From JAAYLC01 sp035654795 (lineage in GTDB: Bacteria > Bacteroidota > Bacteroidia > Flavobacteriales > Flavobacteriaceae): a stretch of DNA of 19,857 nucleotides. The position numbers were made by a program, and so were the translations under genes. Of the stretch, positions 7,056-14,951 are shown piece after piece. Each line of letters starts with the position of its first letter. Position 1 is the stretch's first letter. The notes beneath the pieces are model-generated. The model was not told the DNA's origin and ran no database searches. It worked only from the letters and a program-made list of their open reading frames with translations. Location of the stretch: positions 1 to 19,857 of the forward strand of contig DASRWC010000052.1 of assembly GCA_035654795.1 (NCBI GenBank). The letters run 5' to 3'.

Positions 7056-8081
7056 TTATTTTTCAAACGGCGATCGTTTCACATCTTCAGCCACATCTGC
7101 CGAGAGGCTGTCAAAGAAAGCTACAATGTCATTAATTTCTTCTTCAGACAAATCCACATTACGTTGTAGTTTTCCCATAATGCGAACGGCCATTTTCAAA
7201 TCATCAACAGAGCCGTCGTGGAAATAAGGAGCGGTATGTGTAACATTTCGAAGACCGGGAACTTTAAAGAAGTATTTTTCTGATTCTCTTTCACTGATTT
7301 CGTACAATCCCAAGTCAATATCCTCTGAATTGGTATGCTTCCAATAATCGTGGAACAAGCCGAATTTTTGCAACATTTGGCCGCCCATTGCCGGACCACT
7401 GTGGCAAGTTATGCATCCGGAATCGATAAAAGTTTTCAGTCCTCTTTTTTCCTGATCATTTAGTGCATCTTTATCGCCTGCCAAGTATTTATCAAAACGG
7501 CCTTCAGGAATTAAGGTTCGTTCAAAGGCACCAATGGCGTTGGTAAGGTTGGCAAAGGTGATGGGATCTTCCCCTCCATAGGCTTTCGAAAAAAGTTCTC
7601 TGTACAATTCTACTTCTTTCAGCCGATCTACCAGTTGTTTTTCATCTTTGATATTGTGTTCCAGCGGATTCAGAATGGGACCTCCTGCCTGCTCTTCCAC
7701 ATCTGCGGCTCTTCCGTCCCAAAATTGCATTTTGTGTAACGCAGCGTGGAAGACAGTGGGCGAATTTCTTCCTCCAAAGGTGCCGGGCGCATCTCCCGGA
7801 GAGAATCTTTCATTGTCAACGCCGTAGGTATTCAAATTATGGCAGGAATTACAACTAATATTTCCTTGTCCTGATAATCTTGTATCAAAAAAAAGATGTT
7901 TTCCTAAGACCACCTTATTTTGATCCGGCTCCTCCAAATCCAATGATGAAATCGGTTGAAAGAAAGCAGTAGCCGTTTCATAAATGTCTTCATACTCGTT
8001 GCTCTTGGCTTGATTTTTTTGATCGTTTTTACAAGCAACAGCCGTTGCCAATAAAAGCAGCAGAATAATACTTCTTCTCAT
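7056..8081 (-). CDS. Di-haem cytochrome c peroxidase (MauG/CcpA family) lipoprotein
   Basis: A 341-residue periplasm-facing haem enzyme of the bacterial cytochrome c peroxidase/MauG family, which reduces hydrogen peroxide with electrons from small c-type cytochromes. Two haem c sites are visible: CNSCH (77-81) in the N-terminal domain and CITCH (223-227) in the C-terminal domain. Other landmarks are LGKHLFFDTRLS, GTFGGRNSPTVFHAAL, WDGRAADVEEQAGGPILNP and FKVPGLRNVTHTAPYFHDGS. The start at 8081 gives a lipoprotein signal peptide (MRRSIILLLLLATAVAC, C17 lipidated); the in-frame ATG at 8117 would add 12 charged residues in front and is less likely. It is single, with 98 bases to the gene upstream. 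A weak -7-like TATCTTAG lies at 8106-8099. The lipid anchor suggests attachment to a membrane surface. Confidence 0.93.
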   Translation of the reverse strand: MRRSIILLLLLATAVACKNDQKNQAKSNEYEDIYETATAFFQPISSLDLEEPDQNKVVLGKHLFFDTRLSGQGNISCNSCHNLNTYGVDNERFSPGDAPGTFGGRNSPTVFHAALHKMQFWDGRAADVEEQAGGPILNPLEHNIKDEKQLVDRLKEVELYRELFSKAYGGEDPITFANLTNAIGAFERTLIPEGRFDKYLAGDKDALNDQEKRGLKTFIDSGCITCHSGPAMGGQMLQKFGLFHDYWKHTNSEDIDLGLYEISERESEKYFFKVPGLRNVTHTAPYFHDGSVDDLKMAVRIMGKLQRNVDLSEEEINDIVAFFDSLSADVAEDVKRSPFEK

Positions 8082-8179
8082 AATTTCGGTTTTTCTTCCT
8101 AAGATACGAAAAATCAAAATTTAGTTTTCGGATTGTGAATATTTTAAGGCTTGGATTCTTAAAGAACTGACTGATGTCA

Positions 8180-9157
8180 CTAATGTTTGCGTTCGATGAC
8201 GTAGTTCACCATCAATTCCAGAGATTCTTTGAAAGGTGAAGGCGGATAAGTCTCGATTAGTGCAAGAGCCTCGTTATAGTATGCCTTCATTTTTGAAATG
8301 GCGTAATCGAGTCCACCATTATTTCTCACATATTCGATGACTTCTTTCACGCGTTTAGGATCTTTGTTATGGTTTTTCACCGAATTGATCAGCCAACTTC
8401 TATCTTCTTTAGATGCTTTATTCAGCGTGTAGATCAGCGGCAAAGTCATCTTCTGCTCCTTAATATCGATACCTGTCGGTTTGCCAATACGTTCCTCGCC
8501 ATAATCAAAAAGATCGTCTTTTATTTGAAAGGCCATCCCTATTAATTCGCCAAACTTCCGCATTCTTTCCACCTCTTGGCTCGGCGCCATGACTGATTGT
8601 GCGCCCATAGCGCAGCAAGCAGCAATTAGAGTTGCCGTTTTTTGACGAATAATTTCATAATACACCTCTTCCGTAATATCGAGGCGCCGTGCTTTTTCGA
8701 TTTGTAGTAATTCGCCTTCACTCATTTCCCTCACAGCAACGGAAATGATACGCAACAAATCAAAATCTCCATTGTCTATAGACAGCAGGAGCCCGCGCGA
8801 AAGCAAGTAATCTCCCACCAAAACGGCTATTTTATTTTTCCATAGTGCATTAATGGAGAAAAATCCTCGCCGTTGGTTGCTATCATCCACTACATCATCG
8901 TGTACCAGGGTGGCGGTATGAATAAGTTCTATTACAGAAGCTCCGCGATAGGTTCTTTCATTTACCTCTCCGTCTCCGGTCATTTTTGCGATTAAGAAAA
9001 CGAACATGGGGCGCATCTGCTTCCCTTTTCGATTAACGACATAATGGGTGATGCGGTTGAGCAAAGAAACTTTTGAGGACATGGATTTAGAGAATTTTTT
9101 CTCAAAAAGTTCCATTTCCTGCTCAATGGGGAGTTTGATGCGGGACACTATCTTCAT
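8180..9157 (-). CDS. Long-chain trans-polyprenyl diphosphate synthase
   Basis: Adds isopentenyl diphosphate units to an allylic diphosphate, producing the side chain of menaquinone, in the cytoplasm. In the 325-residue product the first Asp-rich motif is DDVVDD (87-92), the second DDLFD (214-218), with the RP of GKQMRPMF and the KT of RQKTATL also in place. Small residues at positions 4 and 5 before the first Asp (A82, T83) fit a long-chain product, octaprenyl or similar. The gene is IspB-like; flavobacteria commonly use MK-6, so a hexaprenyl product is equally possible. ATG 9157 is preferred to an in-frame TTG at 9166 because the exact -7 element TATCTTTG overlaps the TTG. It follows rlmN by 45 bases. 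Confidence 0.93.
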   Translation of the reverse strand: MKIVSRIKLPIEQEMELFEKKFSKSMSSKVSLLNRITHYVVNRKGKQMRPMFVFLIAKMTGDGEVNERTYRGASVIELIHTATLVHDDVVDDSNQRRGFFSINALWKNKIAVLVGDYLLSRGLLLSIDNGDFDLLRIISVAVREMSEGELLQIEKARRLDITEEVYYEIIRQKTATLIAACCAMGAQSVMAPSQEVERMRKFGELIGMAFQIKDDLFDYGEERIGKPTGIDIKEQKMTLPLIYTLNKASKEDRSWLINSVKNHNKDPKRVKEVIEYVRNNGGLDYAISKMKAYYNEALALIETYPPSPFKESLELMVNYVIERKH

Positions 9158-9163
9158 CGGATT

Positions 9164-9171
9164 CAAAGATA
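9164..9171 (-). promoter_or_regulatory. -7 element 6 bases before the polyprenyl synthase ATG
   Basis: TATCTTTG (9171-9164), an exact TAnnTTTG, followed by six bases and ATG (9157). No good TTG lies at the -33 position. If used, the transcript would be nearly leaderless. Confidence 0.4.
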
Positions 9172-9202
9172 GAAAATTAGCGGCACGGCATAAAAAATAA
9201 AA

Positions 9203-10243
9203 TTAACGCTTGTTTGCCAGTTGTCCGCAGGCAGCATCGATATCTTTTCCTCTGCTTCGTCTCACTGTGACCGGGATTTGATTCTCTTCCAGACGATCAA
9301 TATATTCTTGAATCATTTCCGGAGAAGCCTGTTGAAATCTGGGATCATCGATAGCGTTATATTCAATCAGGTTTACTTTACAGGGCACATATTTGCAAAA
9401 TTTAACAAGCGCATCGATGGCTTCAGAATTGTCATTAATACCCTTCCAAACAATATATTCGTAAGTTACACGTCTTTTAGTTTTGGAATACCAGTATTCC
9501 AAACTTTCTCGTAAATCCGGAAGCGTAAAATTTTTGGCAAAGGGCATAATTTTCTCTCGGGTTTCCTGAATAGCCGAATGCAGTGATACCGCCAGATGAA
9601 ATTTCACCTGATCATCTGCCAGCTTTTTAATCATTTTCGGAACTCCGGAAGTGGAGATGGTGATACGTTTGGCCGACATCCCCAGTCCTTCATCAGAGGT
9701 TATTTTATCCACGGCTTGAAGCACATTGTTATAATTCATCAAAGGCTCGCCCATTCCCATAAAGACGATGTTTGACAATGGCCGGCCGTAATACAGCTTG
9801 CTCTGTTTATCAATGGCAACTACCTGATCATAGATTTCATCCGGATTTAAATTCCGCATTCTTTTTAGTCTGGCTGTGGCGCAGAATTCGCAATTGAGAC
9901 TGCATCCTACTTGTGAAGATACGCAGGCAGTTGATCGTGTATCTGTGGGAATTAGAACGGATTCCACTACCAGATCATCGTGCAGTTTTACCGCATTTTT
10001 AATCGTGCCGTCTTTGCTTCGCTGCTGATGATCAACTTTTATGTGGTTTATTACAAAATGTTCTTCGAGATGTTCTCTGATTTCTTTAGAAATATTGGTC
10101 ATCTCGTCAAACGTATGCGCACCTTTATTCCATAGCCATTCGTAAACCTGCGTTCCGCGGAAGGAACGTTCTCCAATACTTTCAAAGAACTGTTGTAGCT
10201 GTTCTTTAGAAAGCGCTCTGATATCCTTTTTATCTGAAACCAT
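9203..10243 (-). CDS. rlmN: Dual-specificity rRNA/tRNA adenine-C2 methyltransferase RlmN
   Basis: Radical SAM enzyme that methylates C2 of A2503 in 23S rRNA and, in characterised cases, A37 of some tRNAs. In the 346-residue protein the 4Fe-4S cysteines are C114, C118 and C121 (GCSLNCEFCATARL). The resolving cysteine of the ping-pong mechanism is C339 (DAACGQL), and the conserved Glu of VVESVLIP is E94. GMGEPL (163-168) and the SAM-binding ISTSG stretch are present. An N-terminal helical RNA-binding region (about 8-65) is normal for the family. ATG 10243 lies only four bases from a -7 element. The stop at 9203 precedes the polyprenyl synthase by 45 bases, so read-through into that gene is plausible. 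Confidence 0.97.
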   Translation of the reverse strand: MVSDKKDIRALSKEQLQQFFESIGERSFRGTQVYEWLWNKGAHTFDEMTNISKEIREHLEEHFVINHIKVDHQQRSKDGTIKNAVKLHDDLVVESVLIPTDTRSTACVSSQVGCSLNCEFCATARLKRMRNLNPDEIYDQVVAIDKQSKLYYGRPLSNIVFMGMGEPLMNYNNVLQAVDKITSDEGLGMSAKRITISTSGVPKMIKKLADDQVKFHLAVSLHSAIQETREKIMPFAKNFTLPDLRESLEYWYSKTKRRVTYEYIVWKGINDNSEAIDALVKFCKYVPCKVNLIEYNAIDDPRFQQASPEMIQEYIDRLEENQIPVTVRRSRGKDIDAACGQLANKR

Positions 10244-10247
10244 TTTG

Positions 10248-10255
10248 CAAAATTA
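10248..10255 (-). promoter_or_regulatory. -7 element 4 bases before the rlmN ATG
   Basis: TAATTTTG (10255-10248), then CAAA and ATG (10243). It matches TAnnTTTG, but no clear TTG sits 19-23 bases upstream. It suggests a leaderless or near-leaderless rlmN transcript. Confidence 0.4.
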
Positions 10256-10380
10256 CGGAATCGGAGTCAGATGAACATTTATTGGAGGAAAATGAAGAAG
10301 GCGTTTTGGCATTATTTCCGGTAGCCCTGAAAGACCTTGTTTACTCAAGAAAGATCATACCAAAACACGACTCTGTTGAA

Positions 10381-12039
10381 TCAACGACTAATGAGTATCT
10401 TTTTTGTTACAGATTCTTGTGAGCTGTCATCGAAGAGCCTGAGGATGTATAGACCGGCAGCCAAGTTTTCTACATTGATTTGGTTTAGGGTATTTGAAAC
10501 TTTTCCGGAACTCATTTTTTGCCCCAGGAGGGTGTAAAACTCATATTGGAGGTGGGGAAATTGGTTATTCATCACTGTTATTGTAGTTGATGCCGGATTT
10601 GGATAGACACTCAGTTCTTCTTTGGTCAGGTGGTCGGGAACGTTCAGAATATTTTGCAAGGTCTCCATACTGGATTGTCCGGAATTAATCGGATCCAACC
10701 ATTCCTTCAATCTGGAGGCAGGGTCTGTGCCGGAATTCCAAGAGACGGCAAAGCGTCCGTAGGCATCAAAGTTGCCATTGCCCTGAGTTCCGAAGCAGCC
10801 GGAGTCTCCGCCATAAAGCTGGCCTATCATCTGACCTTTCTCATTAAACAAAGGGGAACCTGATGAACCTTTCTCAGTGGTTCCGATCTCCCATCCGTTT
10901 CCTCGGCCTTGTGTTCCTCCGCCTATCAACCAAATGGATTTACCATCCAATTCGATTTTTTCAGCACCGGAATTGTCCCGACATACTTTCATAATATCGC
11001 CCATGGGATGATGTATGCCCACTTCAAAAAGAGGATCTTCATCTGTATTATTCCACCCTGCGAAGGCAACGTCCCATGAATCGGGAATGGAATGGTCCAG
11101 TTTGACCAATGCAAAATCACTTTTTCTGTTATTTGCTTTTAATGTTGCGCCACTCAGTGTAAGATTTGAAGTATTATTTGCACTGATTTCCGGTACTCCA
11201 CATACCGGGTTTGGACTTATCCAGTTGAATCGCATCGACCAAAGCTTGGGGTCACTAGCTTCTAAACAATGATTAGCTGTGAGCAAGTAGGGCGTTTTGT
11301 CGGCTTTTGTGTTATTGACAAGAACTCCGCTACACAGAAATCCGTTACCCAGATTTAATAAAGCCACTGCCTTTTTCAATTCATCTTTTAAAGCGTCAAA
11401 ATCCTCTCCTATTTCACAATCAACATCAAAATGGCAATCTCCGGAATCGTTATAACCTCTCTCGGCATTAAGAAAAGCGTGGAGCTTTCCCAAACGATAT
11501 CCGTGGATCACACCGGAAAGTTGCAGAATGGGTGTTCCTTGTACTCCTGCCGGCTGAAAATATTCCAGCCAGACGGTGTCGCCGTCAATAAACCAGGTTC
11601 CGAGGCGATTCTCTCCGGGATATTGCAAGGAAGAATAATTATTAGTTACGTCTGTATGCGATTCATTGAACGCAATAAATTTTGCTCCTTGGGGAAGGAA
11701 AAAATTATCGAAAATAAAGCTCAGATTTAAGGCATCGGGAGAATGAATAATGAGTTGCCACATTTTGGAACCGTCGGGGAAAACTGTCCAACTTCCATTT
11801 CTTTGACAGTCAATATTCAGATCTCTTAAAATTCCATACCGCCATGGAGTGGATTTATCCCGGTCATTTTGAAAATCTTCTTCCACAATAGATTCCATAT
11901 CTATCGGACTAAGAGAAATTGTTTCCGGCCGTTGCTGTATATTCAGGAACCAACTTTCAGGCAAATCCATTTCCTGAGCCTGTATAGCCGGTGCTGAAAA
12001 GAAGACGAAAAGAAGGAATTTCGTAATAATCCTTTGCAT
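10381..12039 (-). CDS. Secreted lysyl-endopeptidase-like serine protease with T9SS tail
   Basis: A 552-residue exported trypsin-fold protease. Residues 1-21 are a signal peptide ending AIQA. A propeptide-like region (about 22-195) precedes the catalytic domain (about 200-455), whose triad is H257 (LLTANHC), D308 (KSDFALVKL) and S393 (GTTEKGSSGSPLF). The Ser loop and following IGQLYGGDSGC closely resemble Achromobacter protease I / lysyl endopeptidase, so lysine preference is possible but not shown. Residues 475-552 form a T9SS type A sorting tail (LSVYPNPAS ... LGQKMSSG ... NLAAGLYILRLF ... KKILISR), so the enzyme is predicted to cross the outer membrane through the Por/gliding secretion system, the tail then being removed. 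It is monocistronic, between the queA terminator and rlmN. Confidence 0.93.
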   Translation of the reverse strand: MQRIITKFLLFVFFSAPAIQAQEMDLPESWFLNIQQRPETISLSPIDMESIVEEDFQNDRDKSTPWRYGILRDLNIDCQRNGSWTVFPDGSKMWQLIIHSPDALNLSFIFDNFFLPQGAKFIAFNESHTDVTNNYSSLQYPGENRLGTWFIDGDTVWLEYFQPAGVQGTPILQLSGVIHGYRLGKLHAFLNAERGYNDSGDCHFDVDCEIGEDFDALKDELKKAVALLNLGNGFLCSGVLVNNTKADKTPYLLTANHCLEASDPKLWSMRFNWISPNPVCGVPEISANNTSNLTLSGATLKANNRKSDFALVKLDHSIPDSWDVAFAGWNNTDEDPLFEVGIHHPMGDIMKVCRDNSGAEKIELDGKSIWLIGGGTQGRGNGWEIGTTEKGSSGSPLFNEKGQMIGQLYGGDSGCFGTQGNGNFDAYGRFAVSWNSGTDPASRLKEWLDPINSGQSSMETLQNILNVPDHLTKEELSVYPNPASTTITVMNNQFPHLQYEFYTLLGQKMSSGKVSNTLNQINVENLAAGLYILRLFDDSSQESVTKKILISR

Positions 12040-12069
12040 CTGTTGTGATTTGTTTGGGAGGGGAAGGAA

Positions 12070-12101
12070 TAAAAGTAAGATTTTTTATTTAGATGCGCAA
12101 A
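12070..12101 (-). promoter_or_regulatory. Probable promoter of the secreted protease
   Basis: On the minus strand TTTG (12101-12098), 20 bases, then TACTTTTA (12077-12070): one mismatch from TAnnTTTG with correct spacing. Leader about 25 bases to ATG 12039. Confidence 0.45.
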
Positions 12102-12153
12102 TGGGATAAAAAATGAAATAGTGGATGGAAAACTGATGATACGGGTTTGGTAG

Positions 12154-12190
12154 CAACAAAAAATCCCGTTTACAGCGGGATTTTTTGTTG
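12154..12190 (-). terminator. Rho-independent terminator of queA
   Basis: A perfect 15-bp stem (arms 12154-12168 and 12176-12190) with a 7-base loop; the arms carry a CCCG/CGGG clamp and A6/T6 tracts. It starts 12 bases after the queA stop. The symmetry means it could work from either strand. Confidence 0.88.
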
Positions 12191-12202
12191 GAATCTGTGT
12201 TT

Positions 12203-13252
12203 TTAGATGATTAGCATGGCATCTCCGTAGCTGTAGAAACGGTATTTTTCTTTTACGGCTTCGGCGTAGGCTTCTTTCACAAAATCATGTCCGGCAAATG
12301 CGGAAACCATCATCAACAATGTTGATTTTGGGATGTGGAAATTGGTAATCATTGCGTTTGCAATACTAAAATCATAAGGAGGGAAAATAAATTTATTGGT
12401 CCATCCTTTATACGGATTCAGTGTACTGTTTGATGACACCGAACTCTCCATAGCTCTCATAGCCGTAGTTCCCACAGCGCAGATTCGTCTTTTCTTTTCA
12501 ATTCCTGCATTTACGATATCGGCAGCTTCTTGCGTAATTTCCATTTCTTCAGAGTCCATTTTATGTTTGGACAAATCTTCAACTTCTACGTTACTGAAAG
12601 TACCTAATCCTACGTGCAGTGTAACTTCAGCTATGTTTACTCCTTTTATTTCAAGTCTTTTTAACAGATGCTTTGAAAAGTGAAGACCGGCAGTTGGTGC
12701 AGCTACTGCTCCTTCATGTTTTGCGAAAATGGTCTGGTAGCGCTCGGCATCTTCCGGTTCAACTTCTCTTTTGATATATTTTGGAAGAGGTGTTTCCCCG
12801 AGCTCGATAAGTTTTTTACGGAAATCTTCATAAGATCCGTCAAATAGGAACCGTAATGTTCTTCCTCTTGATGTGGTATTGTCTATTACTTCGGCTACTA
12901 GCGATTCGTCATCTCCGAAATACAATTTATTTCCAATTCTGATTTTCCGCGCCGGATCTACCAGCACATCCCATAGACGTATATCTGAATTTAGTTCGCG
13001 AAGCAGGAAAACCTCGATACGCGCACCTGTTTTTTCTTTATTTCCATAAAGTCTTGCCGGAAAAACTTTGGTGTTGTTGGTGACCAGTACATCATCTTCC
13101 TCAAAATAATCAATCAGATCTTTGAACATTTTATGTTCAATAGTTCTGTTTGCTCTATTCAACACCATCAGGCGCGATTCATCCCGGTTTTCAGCAGGAT
13201 ATTCGGCCAATAACTCCGCCGGAAGGTCGAAGTTATAATTAGATAATTTCAT
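12203..13252 (-). CDS. queA: tRNA preQ1(34) S-adenosylmethionine ribosyltransferase-isomerase
   Basis: Transfers and isomerises the ribosyl group of SAM onto 7-aminomethyl-7-deazaguanine at tRNA position 34, giving epoxyqueuosine, the late tRNA-level stage of queuosine synthesis. The 349-residue protein shows the family blocks MKLSNYNFDLPAELLA, RDESRLMVLNR, VLVTNNTKVFPARL, ERYQTIFAKHEGAVAAPTAG with LHF after it, EVTLHVGLGTF, AVGTTAMRAMES and the C-terminal FYSYGDAMLI. The start is set at the MKLS methionine (13252), as in most homologues; ATG 13258 two codons upstream is also possible. It has its own strong promoter and terminator, so it is probably monocistronic. folE in this window makes the pteridine precursor shared with the queuosine route. 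Confidence 0.97.
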   Translation of the reverse strand: MKLSNYNFDLPAELLAEYPAENRDESRLMVLNRANRTIEHKMFKDLIDYFEEDDVLVTNNTKVFPARLYGNKEKTGARIEVFLLRELNSDIRLWDVLVDPARKIRIGNKLYFGDDESLVAEVIDNTTSRGRTLRFLFDGSYEDFRKKLIELGETPLPKYIKREVEPEDAERYQTIFAKHEGAVAAPTAGLHFSKHLLKRLEIKGVNIAEVTLHVGLGTFSNVEVEDLSKHKMDSEEMEITQEAADIVNAGIEKKRRICAVGTTAMRAMESSVSSNSTLNPYKGWTNKFIFPPYDFSIANAMITNFHIPKSTLLMMVSAFAGHDFVKEAYAEAVKEKYRFYSYGDAMLII

Positions 13253-13280
13253 TCCCATACTCGAATTTTTTTAACAGGTG

Positions 13281-13312
13281 CAAATATACGACCCACAGAC
13301 AGGCGTTGTCAA
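13281..13312 (-). promoter_or_regulatory. queA promoter (TTG / TATATTTG)
   Basis: TTG (13312-13310), 21 bases, then TATATTTG (13288-13281), an exact Bacteroidota -33/-7 pair. Transcription would begin near 13275, leaving a leader of about 20 bases. Confidence 0.65.
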
Positions 13313-13367
13313 GTAAAAGCAAGTTTATATTTCTTCTACTCTTCTGAAAACGACAAAGAAGCAATTT

Positions 13368-14615
13368 TTACGGGATTACCTCCAGCTGAATCCCCAATTT
13401 TTGAAAATGCTGCCAAAAATCAGGATAAGATTTTGAAACCACATGGGAATTACGGATCACCAGAGAAGTTTTGGCAGCGAGCGGTGCAAATGCCATCGCC
13501 ATCCTGTGGTCATCGTAAGTGTCAATTTCCACATTCGGGATTAATTTATTCCCCGATTCCAAGTGTAGTGAATGCGATGTTGCTTTGACCATGGCGCCCA
13601 TTTTTCGTAATTCTGTTTCCATGGCTTTCAGCCGATCTGTTTCCTTTATTTTTAAAGTATGGAGTCCGCTCAGCTCACACTTCAATCCTAATCCAAAACA
13701 GGTAACAGCAACAGTTTGTGCGACGTCCGGTGTGTTATTTAAATCAAGTCTTAGCTCCTCGGGCAAAACTGTGGTTTTCCGAGTGAGAGTCAAGGTTTGT
13801 GTTTTTTCTTCAAAAGATGTTTCTACTCCCAAGAGGTTATAGATTTCCGGAAGGACGGCATCCCCTTGGAGACTATTTGGGTAGAAACTTTGGAAGTGGA
13901 TACGTCCCTGAGGTAACAAGGCGAGCAGGCTGTAGTAATACGATAATGCGCTCCAATCGGATTCTATGGTATGTGTCAGTTCAGGAATAACTTCTTGTGG
14001 AAATACTTTGATGGTATCTTCTTTGAAATCTGTAGTAATTCCTATTTTTTTTAATAAACTCACAGTCATTTCCACATAACTTCTTGAGGTAAGTGGTGTG
14101 CGAAGCTCAATTTCCAATCCGTTGGGAAGACCCGGGGCAATAAGGAGTAAAGCTGTGAGGTATTGACTGCTTATTCCGGCGTCCATGGATACTTTTCTGC
14201 CGGTCAACTTTCTCCCCCGAATAAGCAGAGGCGGATAACCGTGATGGTGTAGGTAGTCAATATCTGCACCTAATTCTTTAAGAGCTTCTACTAAAACTTC
14301 TATAGGCCGTTGATGCATCCGTTCACTTCCTTCGAGAATCACTTCCACTCCTTCCAGTGCAGCACAGAAGGCGGTGAGGAATCGCATTGCAGTTCCGGCA
14401 TGACCGATATTTACACGAACTTTTCCGGACTTCTTTATTGCATCAAGCGCTTTGATCAGTACCCGACTGTCATCGCTATCGGAAACATGTTTTGCACGCA
14501 AGTTTGGATACAAAGTTTGTAAAATGAGAAATCGGTTGCTCTCACTTTTAGAGCCGGGAAGTTGCAAAGTGACCCCTTCATTTATTTTATCCGTTTTGAG
14601 CAAATGCAGGTTCAT
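13368..14615 (-). CDS. aroA: 3-phosphoshikimate 1-carboxyvinyltransferase (EPSP synthase)
   Basis: Condenses shikimate-3-phosphate with phosphoenolpyruvate, the sixth step of the shikimate pathway to aromatic amino acids, in the cytoplasm. The 415-residue protein has LQLPGSKSESNR (K23, S24, R28), the PEP loop GHAGTAMRFL (71-80), DAGISSQYLTALLL, ESDWSALSYYYS, the KETDRL loop (E325, R328) and DTYDDHRMAMAFAPLA (H370, R371). The position equal to E. coli Pro101 in the PEP loop is Phe79. Such substitutions are, I believe, normal in this phylum, but the site is known to affect glyphosate binding. Its ATG overlaps the stop of the small membrane protein gene upstream by four bases (ATGA), so translation is likely coupled. 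The queA promoter lies in the 115-base gap downstream. Confidence 0.96.
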   Translation of the reverse strand: MNLHLLKTDKINEGVTLQLPGSKSESNRFLILQTLYPNLRAKHVSDSDDSRVLIKALDAIKKSGKVRVNIGHAGTAMRFLTAFCAALEGVEVILEGSERMHQRPIEVLVEALKELGADIDYLHHHGYPPLLIRGRKLTGRKVSMDAGISSQYLTALLLIAPGLPNGLEIELRTPLTSRSYVEMTVSLLKKIGITTDFKEDTIKVFPQEVIPELTHTIESDWSALSYYYSLLALLPQGRIHFQSFYPNSLQGDAVLPEIYNLLGVETSFEEKTQTLTLTRKTTVLPEELRLDLNNTPDVAQTVAVTCFGLGLKCELSGLHTLKIKETDRLKAMETELRKMGAMVKATSHSLHLESGNKLIPNVEIDTYDDHRMAMAFAPLAAKTSLVIRNSHVVSKSYPDFWQHFQKLGIQLEVIP

Positions 14616-14854
14616 CGGCGATTTTCCTGCTCTTTAATTTTGGCTCTAAATTTTCCAAAGGTGACCAAAAACCCGTAGATGAAAGCTGCGCCAATCAGCA
14701 TTAAGAAAAAAGTCAAAGGATCTCTTTCTGTGAAATAACTCATCTTGAAACCCTCAATAGCCCATTTCACAACAGTAAAAAGCAGCGCAAATGCGAGTGC
14801 CAATGTGAAAACGGATTTCCAGAAACCGGGTGTTGAAATTACTTTTTTAAACAT
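14612..14854 (-). CDS. Small two-helix membrane protein upstream of aroA
   Basis: An 80-residue protein with two hydrophobic helices: about 12-31 (WKSVFTLALAFALLFTVVKW) and about 48-67 (TFFLMLIGAAFIYGFLVTF). A short polar loop lies between them (FKMSYFTERDP) and the tail is charged (KFRAKIKEQENRR). Termini are probably cytoplasmic from the positive flanks. I do not assign a function; similar small proteins are annotated as hypothetical in flavobacteria. Its TGA (14614-14612) overlaps the aroA ATG, a typical translational-coupling arrangement. A TATTTTTG element at 14885-14878 lies 23 bases before the start and fits a promoter for the two-gene unit. Confidence 0.8.
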   Translation of the reverse strand: MFKKVISTPGFWKSVFTLALAFALLFTVVKWAIEGFKMSYFTERDPLTFFLMLIGAAFIYGFLVTFGKFRAKIKEQENRR

Positions 14855-14877
14855 GGGGCGGGTTGTATAATTTGGTT

Positions 14878-14885
14878 CAAAAATA
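14878..14885 (-). promoter_or_regulatory. -7 element before the small membrane protein–aroA unit
   Basis: TATTTTTG (14885-14878) matches TAnnTTTG and would give a leader of about 18 bases to ATG 14854. I see no TTG at the -33 position. Confidence 0.4.
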
Positions 14886-14951
14886 TTAAAGATTTATGGT
14901 TTTTTGAAGACGAAGACAATGGACAGGGGATAAGTATTTTTCGAATTTTGA

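Noticed and set aside
10244..10380. Plus-strand open frame without ATG in the gap between rlmN and the protease (acidic start, 'GVLALFPVALKDL')
   Set aside because: It has no start codon, matches no family I know, and runs into the antisense of the protease gene. It may be a gene relic, but the evidence is too thin.
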